The notes under the pieces were generated by a model. It was not told the origin of the DNA. It was given only the letters and a program-made list of their open reading frames with translations, and did no database searches. From Desulfovibrio sp. (GTDB lineage: Bacteria > Desulfobacterota > Desulfovibrionia > Desulfovibrionales > Desulfovibrionaceae), in assembly GCA_003512875.1 (NCBI GenBank), contig DONZ01000111.1, positions 1 through 9,992 on the forward strand: a stretch of 9,992 bases of DNA, in the 5' to 3' direction. The position numbers were made by a program, and so were the translations under genes. Positions 1 through 6,957 of the stretch are shown here, piece after piece. Position 1 is the stretch's first letter; each line of letters opens with the position of its first letter.

Positions 1-672
1 TTGGACCCGAAACTTATCGAATTTACCCCTGCCGTCGCTGTTGACGCTGTTAAAAACGAATGTCTCGCAATGGGTTCCGTCCTTCTTGAATCCATTGACA
101 AGATTGAAGAACTGTATTTTCATCACCAAAAAATCACCCGTGAGGAACTTACGGCGATTGAAAATCTTTTGGACAAGTACCATGCGGAAATCGGGGATTA
201 CTCACAAGCCCTCATGCGGCATAAGATTTCCGACTCCGAACTTGTCCGCCTGCACGGCTACGTAAGCAGCGCAGGAGATATGGAACGCATTGGGGACAAG
301 TGCAAGCTTCTCTTCCATCTTTGGGAAAAGAAAGAAGAACTGCAGGGCGATTTTTCCGAACAAGCCATTGCCGAATTGCAGCAGCTGTTTGACAAGGCGA
401 ACACTGCCGTCGAACTTTCCGTGCAAAACATCAGCCTTCCTCCGGCAAGCGCAAAAGAAGCGTTTGCTCAGGTTGAAGACCTTTCCATGGAAGTTCGTCA
501 AATGGAATCCAAAATCCGCCATATGCACGTGACAAGACTCGCACAAGGCTTATGCAACGCTTCAATCAGCCTCTCTTTCCTTGACGCTGTCGGCGCTATC
601 GAGCATATGAGCTATCGTGCCAAGAAGATGTCGCAAGTCATTGTTCATCAGCATATTCACGAAAATTCATAA
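1..672 (+). CDS. Na+/phosphate cotransporter (NptA/YjbB type), C-terminal PhoU-like domain, 5' partial
   Basis: The reading frame is open at base 1 and the first codon, TTG, reads as an internal leucine (LDPKL), so the gene begins before the window. The visible 223 residues are all helical and resemble the cytoplasmic PhoU-like tail that follows the membrane part of NptA/YjbB Na+/Pi cotransporters. Such tails typically open with an LDP...TPAVA-like stretch, as here. The PhoU signature is seen as DMERIGDK near residues 93-100 and again, degenerate, as AIEHMSYRAKKMS near 199-211. The family imports or exports phosphate with sodium at the inner membrane, and the tail probably has a regulatory role. 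The gene ends in TAA and is followed by a strong terminator, so it is the last gene of its unit. A stand-alone PhoU protein starting at TTG is the alternative. It is less likely because the sequence begins exactly like a linker and no ribosome site can be judged. Confidence 0.8.
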   Translation: MDPKLIEFTPAVAVDAVKNECLAMGSVLLESIDKIEELYFHHQKITREELTAIENLLDKYHAEIGDYSQALMRHKISDSELVRLHGYVSSAGDMERIGDKCKLLFHLWEKKEELQGDFSEQAIAELQQLFDKANTAVELSVQNISLPPASAKEAFAQVEDLSMEVRQMESKIRHMHVTRLAQGLCNASISLSFLDAVGAIEHMSYRAKKMSQVIVHQHIHENS

Positions 673-704
673 CACACCGGCTTTTTATTGACAGATAAAA
701 CAAA

Positions 705-730
705 AAGGGGCGCACGCCCCTTATTTTTTT
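705..730 (+). terminator. Rho-independent terminator of the cotransporter gene
   Basis: A 7-bp stem (AAGGGGC, 705-711, with GCCCCTT, 716-722) closes a GCAC loop. It is followed after one A by seven T residues (724-730). It lies 32 bases past the cotransporter stop codon and has the classic order for plus-strand termination. Confidence 0.9.
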
Positions 731-813
731 ACTTGATTTCCGGTATAAAAACACTCTCCGGCACAAAAAGGAAGTATTTCCGGATAACTTGTTTCATTAC
801 CGGTTATTATTTT

Positions 814-833
814 GGGGGGAATTATTTCCCCCC
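814..833. repeat. G-run/C-run hairpin without T-tract
   Basis: Six G (814-819) plus A820 can pair with T827 plus six C (828-833) around a 6-base loop (ATTATT). No T-tract follows on either strand, so it is not a standard terminator. It sits between the clear terminator at 705-730 and a second hairpin at 842-872 in the convergent gap. It could block stray transcription or exonucleases, or simply be chance structure. Confidence 0.5.
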
Positions 834-840
834 TCTGTGT

Positions 841-879
841 GAAACCGTTATGGACAGCGTCCACAACGGTTTTGGTTTT
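841..879 (+). terminator. Long hairpin, possible backup terminator
   Basis: Outer arms AAACCGTT (842-849) and AACGGTTT (865-872) pair over 8 bp. After a single A/C mismatch, inner arms TGGAC (851-855) and GTCCA (859-863) pair over 5 bp around an AGC loop. The tail (TTTGGTTTT, 871-879) is T-rich but interrupted. The shape suits a second plus-strand terminator; the broken T-run makes this less certain than 705-730. Confidence 0.55.
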
Positions 880-907
880 CATATGATTTCAAAATTGAAA
901 CATGTTG

Positions 908-952
908 AAAAAAATTCACGGGAAAAACGTTTCCGAAAGTTTTCCCCGTGAA
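908..952 (-). terminator. Rho-independent terminator of pta
   Basis: Read on the minus strand, arms TTCACGGG/CCCGTGAA (945-952 with 915-922) form an 8-bp stem. The stem continues, after one bulged base, through four A-T pairs. It is followed by seven T residues (complement of A908-914). It starts 43 bases past the pta stop codon. The A-run at 951-957 gives a shorter T-tract-like flank on the other side, so weak bidirectional action is possible. Confidence 0.85.
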
Positions 953-995
953 AAAAAGCATGATTTTTTCTATTCTTAATCCCGCCGAGAAGACC

Positions 996-3113
996 CTAAA
1001 TCAGACCCTTTTCCGCTTGGGCTTGAATGGCGGTGATAGCCACGGTATTGATAATATCGGCTATTGTGCAGCCGCGGGAAAGGTCGTTCACAGGCTTCTT
1101 CAAACCTTGCAGAATAGGTCCGATCGCAATGGCGTCAGCAGCTCTCTGAACCGCCTTATAGGTATTGTTGCCCGTATTCAGGTCAGGGAAAATGAAGACA
1201 GTCGCCTTACCGGCAACAGGGCTGTCTGGCATTTTCGTTTTCGCAACTTCGGGGTCTATGGCGGCATCATACTGCAAAGGTCCTTCAAGAAGGAGTTCCG
1301 GAGCCCTTTCACGGGCAAACTTCGTGGCTTCTTTCACCTTGTCCACATCCTCCCCTTTGCCGGAACCGCCGGTGGAATAAGAAAGCATCGCAACCCGCGG
1401 ATCAATGCCGAAAATCCTTGCGGTTTCGGAAGTTGTAATCGCAATATCCGCAAGCTGTTCAGCCGTCGGGTCGGGGTTGATGGCGCAGTCGCCGAAAGCA
1501 AGCACCCTGTCTTTCAGACACATGAGGAACGTACTGGAAACAATGGAAAACCCGGGTTTCGTCTTAATAAATTCCAAAGCGGGACGAACGGTATTTGCCG
1601 TCGTATTGACAGCTCCGGAAACCAAACCGTCAGCATCGTCCTTATACACCATCATGGTTCCGAAATAGGTGGTGTCAAGCATGCGGTCCTGAGCTTCTTC
1701 CAGCGTGATGCCTTTTTTCTTGCGAAGTTCCGCATAGGTTTCCGCGTATTCCTGGAATTTCGGATAGGTTGCAGGATTGATGATGTCAATGCCGTCCAAG
1801 TTGACAGACAAACTTCTCGCTTTTTCCTTAATCGCTTCAGCATCGCCAAGCAGAATGAGATGTGCGGTCTGACGGGCCTGCAAGGCTTCCGCCGCGCGGA
1901 TGATCCTTTCTTCCGTTCCTTCCGGCAAAACAATACGCATAAGGTGTTTGCGGGCCTGGTCCATGAGTTTGTATTCGAACATGCGCGGCGTCATGCGGCT
2001 GGTATTATCGTCGACAATACGTTTTGCAAGTTCGTCGGAATCAATGTAACGGTCGAAATTTCCAAGAGCGGTATGCACTTTTCTTGTGTCGTCAGCATCG
2101 ATCCTGTCACGCAGATTTTTCAGGTTTTCAATGGTTTCCGTCGTATTTGTCTTCACGGCAAGCACGGGAATGGACATATTCCTGATACCGTCCAAAAGAC
2201 GCAAAATCGAAGGTGAGGGTTTAAGTCCGCCGGTCAGCAATATGCCGCTCACGCTCGGATACGATTTGGACATGCTGGCTATAATGGAGCCTAAAAGCAC
2301 GTCGTCCCTGTCTCCGGGAGTGACAACCAGATTGCCTTCCTGGAGGAAGTTCAGGAAATTGCCCAAATGCATGGCGGCAATCAAATAATCGTCGATATGA
2401 TAATCGACAAGGTTTTGTTCGCAGAACAGCACTTCGGCATTGAAGTTCTTCGCCACATCACGCAAAGAAGGACGGCCCAAGATATTGTTTTCGGGAATAA
2501 AATACACCAAAGGATTTTTTGCGTTTTTTTGTACGAGGTGTTCAGCGATTTCCGTTTTCAGCGCGTCCATATCAACCAAATACGGGTCCACTCTGTTCAC
2601 AACAAGAGCGGCGATTTCAATGCCTCTTTGCGAGAAAACTTCCACAGCGGTTGTTGCGGCGGAACGAATTTCTTCCGCATTATTGTTGATGCTCGGGTGA
2701 ACAAGCAAAACCGGCACGCCCAATGTCGCAACGATATCGGCATTCAATTCAATTTCAAAAGCACCGTGTTTCCCTAAAAAGTCAGTGCCCTGGCAAAGAA
2801 TGAAATCATATTGTTTGGCAAGATTGTTATAGGTTTCCAAAATCTTATCCATTAAAAGGCTTACCTGTCCCGAATTGATCAAACGGCGAGCTTCTTCCAA
2901 CGTGAATGCGTAGCATTGTTCAAAAGGTAAATTCAATCCGAAATACTCGCTGATTAATTGCAGTTCATGGTCAAACCCCGAAGACTCCTGCACAATCGGA
3001 CGAAAAAATCCGACTTTGCCGACACGGCCGATAAGCAGACGCATAAGCCCCAGGGTGATCGCAGATTTACCGGATCGTTCCGCAGTTGCACTGATATAAA
3101 GTGTATTAGCCAT
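996..3113 (-). CDS. pta: Phosphate acetyltransferase, long two-domain type
   Basis: This enzyme converts acetyl-CoA plus phosphate to acetyl phosphate plus CoA in the cytoplasm, and the reverse. With acetate kinase it forms the acetate/ATP route. The 705 residues match the usual length of the long bacterial Pta class. The N-terminal part (about 1-200) is a BioD/AAA-like P-loop domain with a degenerate nucleotide site (SATAERSGKSAITL, residues 8-21). A DRTGG-type regulatory domain follows (about 210-330), and then the catalytic PTA_PTB domain (about 375-705). That domain shows PEGTEERIIRAAE near residue 397, YSTGGSGKGED, GPLQYDAA, FPDLNTGN and the SRGCTIADI end motif. The ATG has AAGGAG (3120-3125) 6 bases upstream. 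No frameshift or truncation is seen. Acetate kinase, often a neighbour, is not adjacent: the gene lies between a kpsC-like gene and a convergent phosphate transporter gene. It carries its own terminator and a candidate promoter. Confidence 0.96.
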   Translation of the reverse strand: MANTLYISATAERSGKSAITLGLMRLLIGRVGKVGFFRPIVQESSGFDHELQLISEYFGLNLPFEQCYAFTLEEARRLINSGQVSLLMDKILETYNNLAKQYDFILCQGTDFLGKHGAFEIELNADIVATLGVPVLLVHPSINNNAEEIRSAATTAVEVFSQRGIEIAALVVNRVDPYLVDMDALKTEIAEHLVQKNAKNPLVYFIPENNILGRPSLRDVAKNFNAEVLFCEQNLVDYHIDDYLIAAMHLGNFLNFLQEGNLVVTPGDRDDVLLGSIIASMSKSYPSVSGILLTGGLKPSPSILRLLDGIRNMSIPVLAVKTNTTETIENLKNLRDRIDADDTRKVHTALGNFDRYIDSDELAKRIVDDNTSRMTPRMFEYKLMDQARKHLMRIVLPEGTEERIIRAAEALQARQTAHLILLGDAEAIKEKARSLSVNLDGIDIINPATYPKFQEYAETYAELRKKKGITLEEAQDRMLDTTYFGTMMVYKDDADGLVSGAVNTTANTVRPALEFIKTKPGFSIVSSTFLMCLKDRVLAFGDCAINPDPTAEQLADIAITTSETARIFGIDPRVAMLSYSTGGSGKGEDVDKVKEATKFARERAPELLLEGPLQYDAAIDPEVAKTKMPDSPVAGKATVFIFPDLNTGNNTYKAVQRAADAIAIGPILQGLKKPVNDLSRGCTIADIINTVAITAIQAQAEKGLI

Positions 3114-3144
3114 TTCACACTCCTTTTAAAAAATAATCACAACT

Positions 3145-3172
3145 GTTATCACTTGCCAGATATGTCTGACAA
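3145..3172 (-). promoter_or_regulatory. Candidate pta promoter with overlapping palindrome
   Basis: On the minus strand, TTGTCA (3167-3172) lies 16 bases before GATAAC (3145-3150), a reasonable sigma70-type pair upstream of pta. The -35 element is one arm of an imperfect inverted repeat (3153-3172): TTGCCAGA and TCTGACAA on the plus strand around TATG, 7 of 8 positions pairing. That position would suit a repressor or activator site. In RNA the one mismatch becomes a G-U pair, so a small stem-loop is the other reading. Both the promoter and the operator are inferred from pattern only. Confidence 0.45.
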
Positions 3173-3185
3173 TTCCTCGCACGTT

Positions 3186-5519
3186 TTAATGCCCAAATAA
3201 AAACGGTGCGTTTTCTGATTCACAATAAATATTATTTTCAGAATCAAAATAGCGAGGTTGTGTAATAAATGCCCCAGCCAAAATTTGCTCGAAATTAAGC
3301 TTTCTGTTTCTCAGGGAATACTGCGCGGCATCATGGGTGAGTCCCCACCCCCCATAATAAGGCCAGCCATAGGTATACACCTGCAATGGAATGGCCAGTG
3401 CGTCTATTCCCAAATGAGAATCATACGTATGGATTTCCAATGAATGCCCGTCAACTTGGGTTATCGGACAATTGAAAATACAAAAAGTATTCTCCGCCTT
3501 TGTCATTGCGGAAGCCTTTTCAAGAAAGCGCTTCGCCCTGACTTGTTTTTTATTCCAGCGGGAAACATCTATGTCGTCAATCAGTTCAACGCCGGCACAT
3601 TCAAATTCATCTTCGGCGCTTTTTCCTGATTTTGCGGACTGCGAACATGTTTCCTTTGTGAAACCCAACAATTCCAAAGGCACGAAATCAGAAGGACGGG
3701 CAAAAGGAATAAGCTCGTCCGCCAAATCCAAAATTTCAACAGGAACCTTTGTGTCATTGTTTTGCCGGCAATAAACGATATACGCTTCCGGACGTTTTTT
3801 TCTGATGTATTCTATAAGCTTGCCGTCATCGGACAAAGGCAGGGAAAAAGAATGGTAAGGTCTGCCCTTTTTATCCAAATTTCCGGACCCTTCCTGCAAT
3901 ACTGCGCTGTCAGACATTTTTTTGGGAGCCAAATCGGCATTACCGATAATGACAACGACATCCTGCCCCTTTTGCACGTTCGCATAATCATAATGTTCAC
4001 GGAAAGAAGAAAGTTCCAATAAAAACTGCCGAAGCAGCCTCGCCCTGAGCAAATCATTTTCCGTCATGGTTTTTATTTGCAAAATCTTTTCCAAAGGCGG
4101 ATACGGTCCCCCCTCAAAACACAGGGAAACCATTTTCTGCTGGTTATACAATCTGTCAAAAGCTCCGGGACGGACATGGACAAGAGGAATGTTTCCGCAT
4201 TTTTTCCTCAATTCCTCTGTCGGCTCTTCCGCGGTGTAAACCATGCCCCTGTTATTGGACGCTGCCTCAATGCCTTGTTCTTCTTTCATGAAGCGGATAT
4301 CGGCATGTTTATACATTTTGGAAAAAAACGCTTTTTGCTTTTCGTCAAAATTGATACAGGCAATGAAGCGTTTGTTTTCAAAAAGCTGCGGAACCTGCAG
4401 CAGAATTAAACGGACAAAGGCTTGGAAGTGTGAGGGCTCTCCGGTAATGGGATGCAGATAACGCGTAAAAAAGAGACAGATAGCGGCAAACAATTCTTCC
4501 TTTTTAACCTTGATATTCCGTCTTGAACAAGCGACCTTATCCTTGGTCAGCCCCCAGCCGGCATAAAAGGGCAGACCGTAACAATGCACGGTTTTACCAA
4601 GCAAAACAGCATCAAAACCTATTTTCGCGCTCACAGTATACACTTCATCGGCTTGCGCTAAAATGGAAAAAGAAGAAACCTGCTCGGAAATGATTTCTAT
4701 GCCGTTTTCCAAAGCGAACTTTTTCAAATACCCCTTTTTTTTGCCTTGCAGGACAGAAGGAGGCTGCAAAAGGAAAAACGCCGCTCCGGGGTGCTGTTCC
4801 TTCGCATCAAGCACCATTTGTTTAAAACTCTCTTCCCTGGCGAAAACTTTTTTGAGTTCTTGTTTGCTCTTTCGTGACTGATCGATTATGACAACGCGTT
4901 TTCTGCCTCCAGGAGTGAACAGCTTATAAGGGGAAGCATCCAACACATAGCGTTCTATGCCTATTTTTTGATTGACGACTTCACCGAGGATTTCTTTCAC
5001 TTCATCTATTCCGTAAGGGCTCAAAGCCGGAAAAGAGACAGGCAAAAGCGACAGGAAACGCTTTGCATACACCGTAAGCCGGGCATCTTCCATACTCTGC
5101 AAAGCGGAATATTCGGCGATATTTTGTTCTTCGTTCAGAGAAAAATCTTTGAAAATCTTAAGCAAACCGGGCGTTGCTTTCACACATTCCTCCCAGTCGG
5201 ACGAAAAACGGGCGTCGGTATACGACCCTGTTTTTTCCAAAATGAACGAAGTGGCGACTTTCCCCGGAAGTTTGTACACGCCGTCCCTGATATTCCAAAC
5301 GGGCAGCTTTAAAAAACGGGCGATAAAAGCCCCTCTTCCTTTCACCGTAATGAAAGCATCAATATTTTTCTTATATTTCAACGCGGTGCGAAAAGGCACG
5401 ACAATCAATTCAGGATATAATTTTTGTATGTATTGCCCATACTTAGCATTGACACACGTAACTTTCAAACGCCGTATCTTCGTATTTACGGAATTTTCCT
5501 CTTGCTGACCAGACTGCAT
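3186..5519 (-). CDS. KpsC-like capsule polysaccharide protein, divergent two-module Kdo transferase family member
   Basis: This 777-residue protein has the two-module plan of KpsC, the cytoplasmic enzyme family that adds beta-Kdo residues to a lipid to make the linker for group 2-type capsules. The family hallmark occurs twice: YGLPFYAGWGLTKD at 314-327 and YGWPYYGGWGLTHD at 717-730. Each is preceded by a GF/GI-D-A helix (IGFDAVLLGK at 300-309, LGIDALAIPL at 703-712). Module 1 spans about 1-375 and module 2 about 376-777. Other stretches usual in the family look altered. The EDGF-type segment reads IRDGVYKLPG at 77-86 and VRPGAFDRL at 449-457, and the KPHPD-type segment reads LLQPPSV at 250-256 and YCRQNND at 583-589. 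The protein is longer than enterobacterial KpsC (about 675). The ATG has AGGTG a few bases upstream and starts 7 bases after rlpA ends, so co-translation with rlpA is likely. No kpsS or capsule ABC transporter genes are visible. Family membership is firm; activity and exact product are uncertain. Confidence 0.85.
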   Translation of the reverse strand: MQSGQQEENSVNTKIRRLKVTCVNAKYGQYIQKLYPELIVVPFRTALKYKKNIDAFITVKGRGAFIARFLKLPVWNIRDGVYKLPGKVATSFILEKTGSYTDARFSSDWEECVKATPGLLKIFKDFSLNEEQNIAEYSALQSMEDARLTVYAKRFLSLLPVSFPALSPYGIDEVKEILGEVVNQKIGIERYVLDASPYKLFTPGGRKRVVIIDQSRKSKQELKKVFAREESFKQMVLDAKEQHPGAAFFLLQPPSVLQGKKKGYLKKFALENGIEIISEQVSSFSILAQADEVYTVSAKIGFDAVLLGKTVHCYGLPFYAGWGLTKDKVACSRRNIKVKKEELFAAICLFFTRYLHPITGEPSHFQAFVRLILLQVPQLFENKRFIACINFDEKQKAFFSKMYKHADIRFMKEEQGIEAASNNRGMVYTAEEPTEELRKKCGNIPLVHVRPGAFDRLYNQQKMVSLCFEGGPYPPLEKILQIKTMTENDLLRARLLRQFLLELSSFREHYDYANVQKGQDVVVIIGNADLAPKKMSDSAVLQEGSGNLDKKGRPYHSFSLPLSDDGKLIEYIRKKRPEAYIVYCRQNNDTKVPVEILDLADELIPFARPSDFVPLELLGFTKETCSQSAKSGKSAEDEFECAGVELIDDIDVSRWNKKQVRAKRFLEKASAMTKAENTFCIFNCPITQVDGHSLEIHTYDSHLGIDALAIPLQVYTYGWPYYGGWGLTHDAAQYSLRNRKLNFEQILAGAFITQPRYFDSENNIYCESENAPFLFGH

Positions 5520-5526
5520 ATTTCAC

Positions 5527-6573
5527 CTACCGTATGACTAAATAAGACTTGGGAAAATTTTTTATTAAATATTGCTGTACTTTTTTTGCCATTTCTTCAT
5601 TTTTGAAAGGTCCCGCATGCACAGTATAAAATCCGCTGTCCGTATAAATTTTAGCAGGAATATTGCGCTTTTGCAACTCCCGCACAAGCTTGTCCGCCAT
5701 TGTTTTTTCTTTAAAAACAGCTAAGTGCACAAACAATTTGCCGCCGGAACCGGAAGCTTTCGCCGTATTCACATAAACCGGGTTCACCTCCGCCATGCTC
5801 AAATTGCTCGTATAGCCCGCTCCGCCCGCCGCCATGGAACCTCCGGCAAGGGAAGCCAACGCTGCGCTCACGCTTTTGTCCTCATCGGAATAAACAACCC
5901 GTTCTTCCATGGAATTGTTTCCCCCGAACAAAGCGCCGAAAATTCCTCCTGAAGATTTTTTGGCGGTGCTTGCGGTGTTTGCAGAATTTTTTCCATCGCC
6001 GTCAAGATATTCCAAATGGACTTTCGCCGTCCCGCTCTTAATCATGCCGATTTTTTGCGCGGCAGCCTGTGACAAATCGATAATCCTGTCATCGACAAAA
6101 GGACCTCTGTCATTAATGCGCACGACGCATGTCTTTCCGTTTTCAAGATTGGTCACAAGAATATTCGTATTAAAAGGAAGAAATTTATGGGCGGCTGTCA
6201 TGGAATACGTATTGAACGTTTCCCCGTTGGAAGTTTTTTTGCCGTGAAACCCCGGACCATACCATGAAGCGATGCCGATTTCTTCAAACCCGACGGCGGA
6301 AGTGTACGGCGTATATTTTTTGCCATGCACCGTATAGGGTTTTCCTTTCGGCAAGTGGCTGTTTATCTGTGTGTTTATCGTCTTGTAATAGGAGCCGGAC
6401 TTTCGGTAACTATTCAAATCTTCTTCCGAAAAACGGCTTTTTCCTTGTTGGGTATGCTGTTTTTTCTGAGAGCCGGAACTGTAAACAGGCTCCAAGGGAA
6501 TACTGTAATTTCCTATTTGGATGCACCCGTTCAAAAAAAGCGCAATGCAGCACAATAAAAAAACACGCAGCAT
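5527..6573 (-). CDS. rlpA: RlpA family septal lytic transglycosylase lipoprotein with SPOR domain
   Basis: RlpA proteins are outer-membrane lipoproteins that cleave peptidoglycan strands lacking stem peptides, chiefly at the division site. With the start chosen here the protein has 348 residues. It has a short signal with lipobox FLNGC and lipidated Cys17, then a linker. The double-psi beta-barrel follows at about 98-190 (GIASWYGPGFHGKKTSNGE...TAAHKFLPF...INDRGPF...IIDLS). A Gly/Ser/Ala-rich linker comes next, and then a SPOR domain at about 277-348 (FVHLAVF...GFYTVHAGPF...YLVIR) that binds denuded glycan. Glu118 and His129 occupy the spacing of the catalytic pair known in Pseudomonas RlpA, and Asp155 of DRGP is kept, so an active enzyme is expected. 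An upstream ATG at 6591 adds six residues (MKNEDY) and overlaps the azlD stop as ATGA. I prefer 6573 because GAGGA (6578-6582) precedes it and the signal peptide is cleaner. The gene is followed after 7 bases by the kpsC-like gene. Confidence 0.93.
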   Translation of the reverse strand: MLRVFLLCCIALFLNGCIQIGNYSIPLEPVYSSGSQKKQHTQQGKSRFSEEDLNSYRKSGSYYKTINTQINSHLPKGKPYTVHGKKYTPYTSAVGFEEIGIASWYGPGFHGKKTSNGETFNTYSMTAAHKFLPFNTNILVTNLENGKTCVVRINDRGPFVDDRIIDLSQAAAQKIGMIKSGTAKVHLEYLDGDGKNSANTASTAKKSSGGIFGALFGGNNSMEERVVYSDEDKSVSAALASLAGGSMAAGGAGYTSNLSMAEVNPVYVNTAKASGSGGKLFVHLAVFKEKTMADKLVRELQKRNIPAKIYTDSGFYTVHAGPFKNEEMAKKVQQYLIKNFPKSYLVIR

Positions 6574-6577
6574 ATAA

Positions 6578-6582
6578 TCCTC
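6578..6582 (-). promoter_or_regulatory. Ribosome binding site that decides the rlpA start
   Basis: The minus strand reads GAGGA, then 4 bases, then ATG at 6573. The alternative ATG at 6591 has no purine-rich site in front of it, only the last codons of azlD, although its ATGA overlap could allow coupled re-initiation. The azlD stop lies just upstream of this site, so ribosomes leaving azlD would arrive close to either start. Confidence 0.55.
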
Positions 6583-6587
6583 ATTTT

Positions 6588-6920
6588 TCATGCAAATATG
6601 TTGAAATAACGCATGGCTGCAACCAAAACCATTCCCGTAAGCAGCGTTGCGAACAGACTTTTTGTGAAATACGCAGCCAAAAGCGCCGGACCGAACGCTA
6701 TTAAAAATAAATTTTCTTTTGCGAAAAAAAATTCACCGTTCCGCATAAAAATTTCGGGAGCGAGCAGCGCGGATAAAATAGCGACAGGAATATAGGAAAG
6801 CCATGTCTGAAAATTTTTCCCTATTGTCCGCTTCGCCAATAAGCCCATGGGCAATAAACGAGGAATATATACGCCTATCATCATCGCCGCCAGCAAGAAA
6901 AAACCATCGACAAAACTCAT
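6588..6920 (-). CDS. azlD: AzlD family branched-chain amino acid exporter, small subunit
   Basis: AzlD is the small partner of AzlC; together (as YgaH/YgaZ in E. coli) they export branched-chain amino acids such as valine across the inner membrane. The 110-residue protein has the family size and consists almost wholly of hydrophobic helices, about four: roughly 5-25, 38-58, 66-84 and 88-106. The family-like segment RLLPMGLLAKR (21-31) follows helix 1 and YIPVAILSALLAPEIF (42-57) makes up helix 2. The ATG has GAGGA with an A-rich spacer upstream. It starts 37 bases after azlC; that gap holds a small GTGCC/GGCAC hairpin (6937-6949) without a T-tract. The stop codon overlaps an alternative rlpA ATG as ATGA. 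No defect is seen. Confidence 0.9.
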   Translation of the reverse strand: MSFVDGFFLLAAMMIGVYIPRLLPMGLLAKRTIGKNFQTWLSYIPVAILSALLAPEIFMRNGEFFFAKENLFLIAFGPALLAAYFTKSLFATLLTGMVLVAAMRYFNIFA

Positions 6921-6957
6921 TTTTTTTCCTCAAACCGTGCCAATGGCACCATGATAC

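Noticed and set aside
735..810. Repeated TTTCCGG/ACCGG words that might be a repeat array
   Set aside because: The words are short, unevenly spaced and imperfect, with no repeat-spacer pattern. They do not form a CRISPR array.
688..951. An 87-codon open frame from a TTG in the convergent gap
   Set aside because: It runs through a canonical terminator and two further hairpins, has no ribosome site, and its product is not recognisable.
948..2216. A 422-codon plus-strand open frame
   Set aside because: It lies wholly antisense to pta, whose protein is complete and clearly conserved. The frame's product is Arg/His/Phe-rich with no recognisable domain, as expected from a shadow frame.
5149..5508. 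A 119-codon plus-strand frame antisense to the kpsC-like gene
   Set aside because: It has no ribosome site or known domain. The opposite strand encodes a continuous family protein.
6937..6951. TGGCAC in the azlC-azlD gap as a sigma54 -24 element
   Set aside because: The matching TTGC -12 element is missing at the required spacing on both strands. The sequence is better seen as a 5-bp hairpin.
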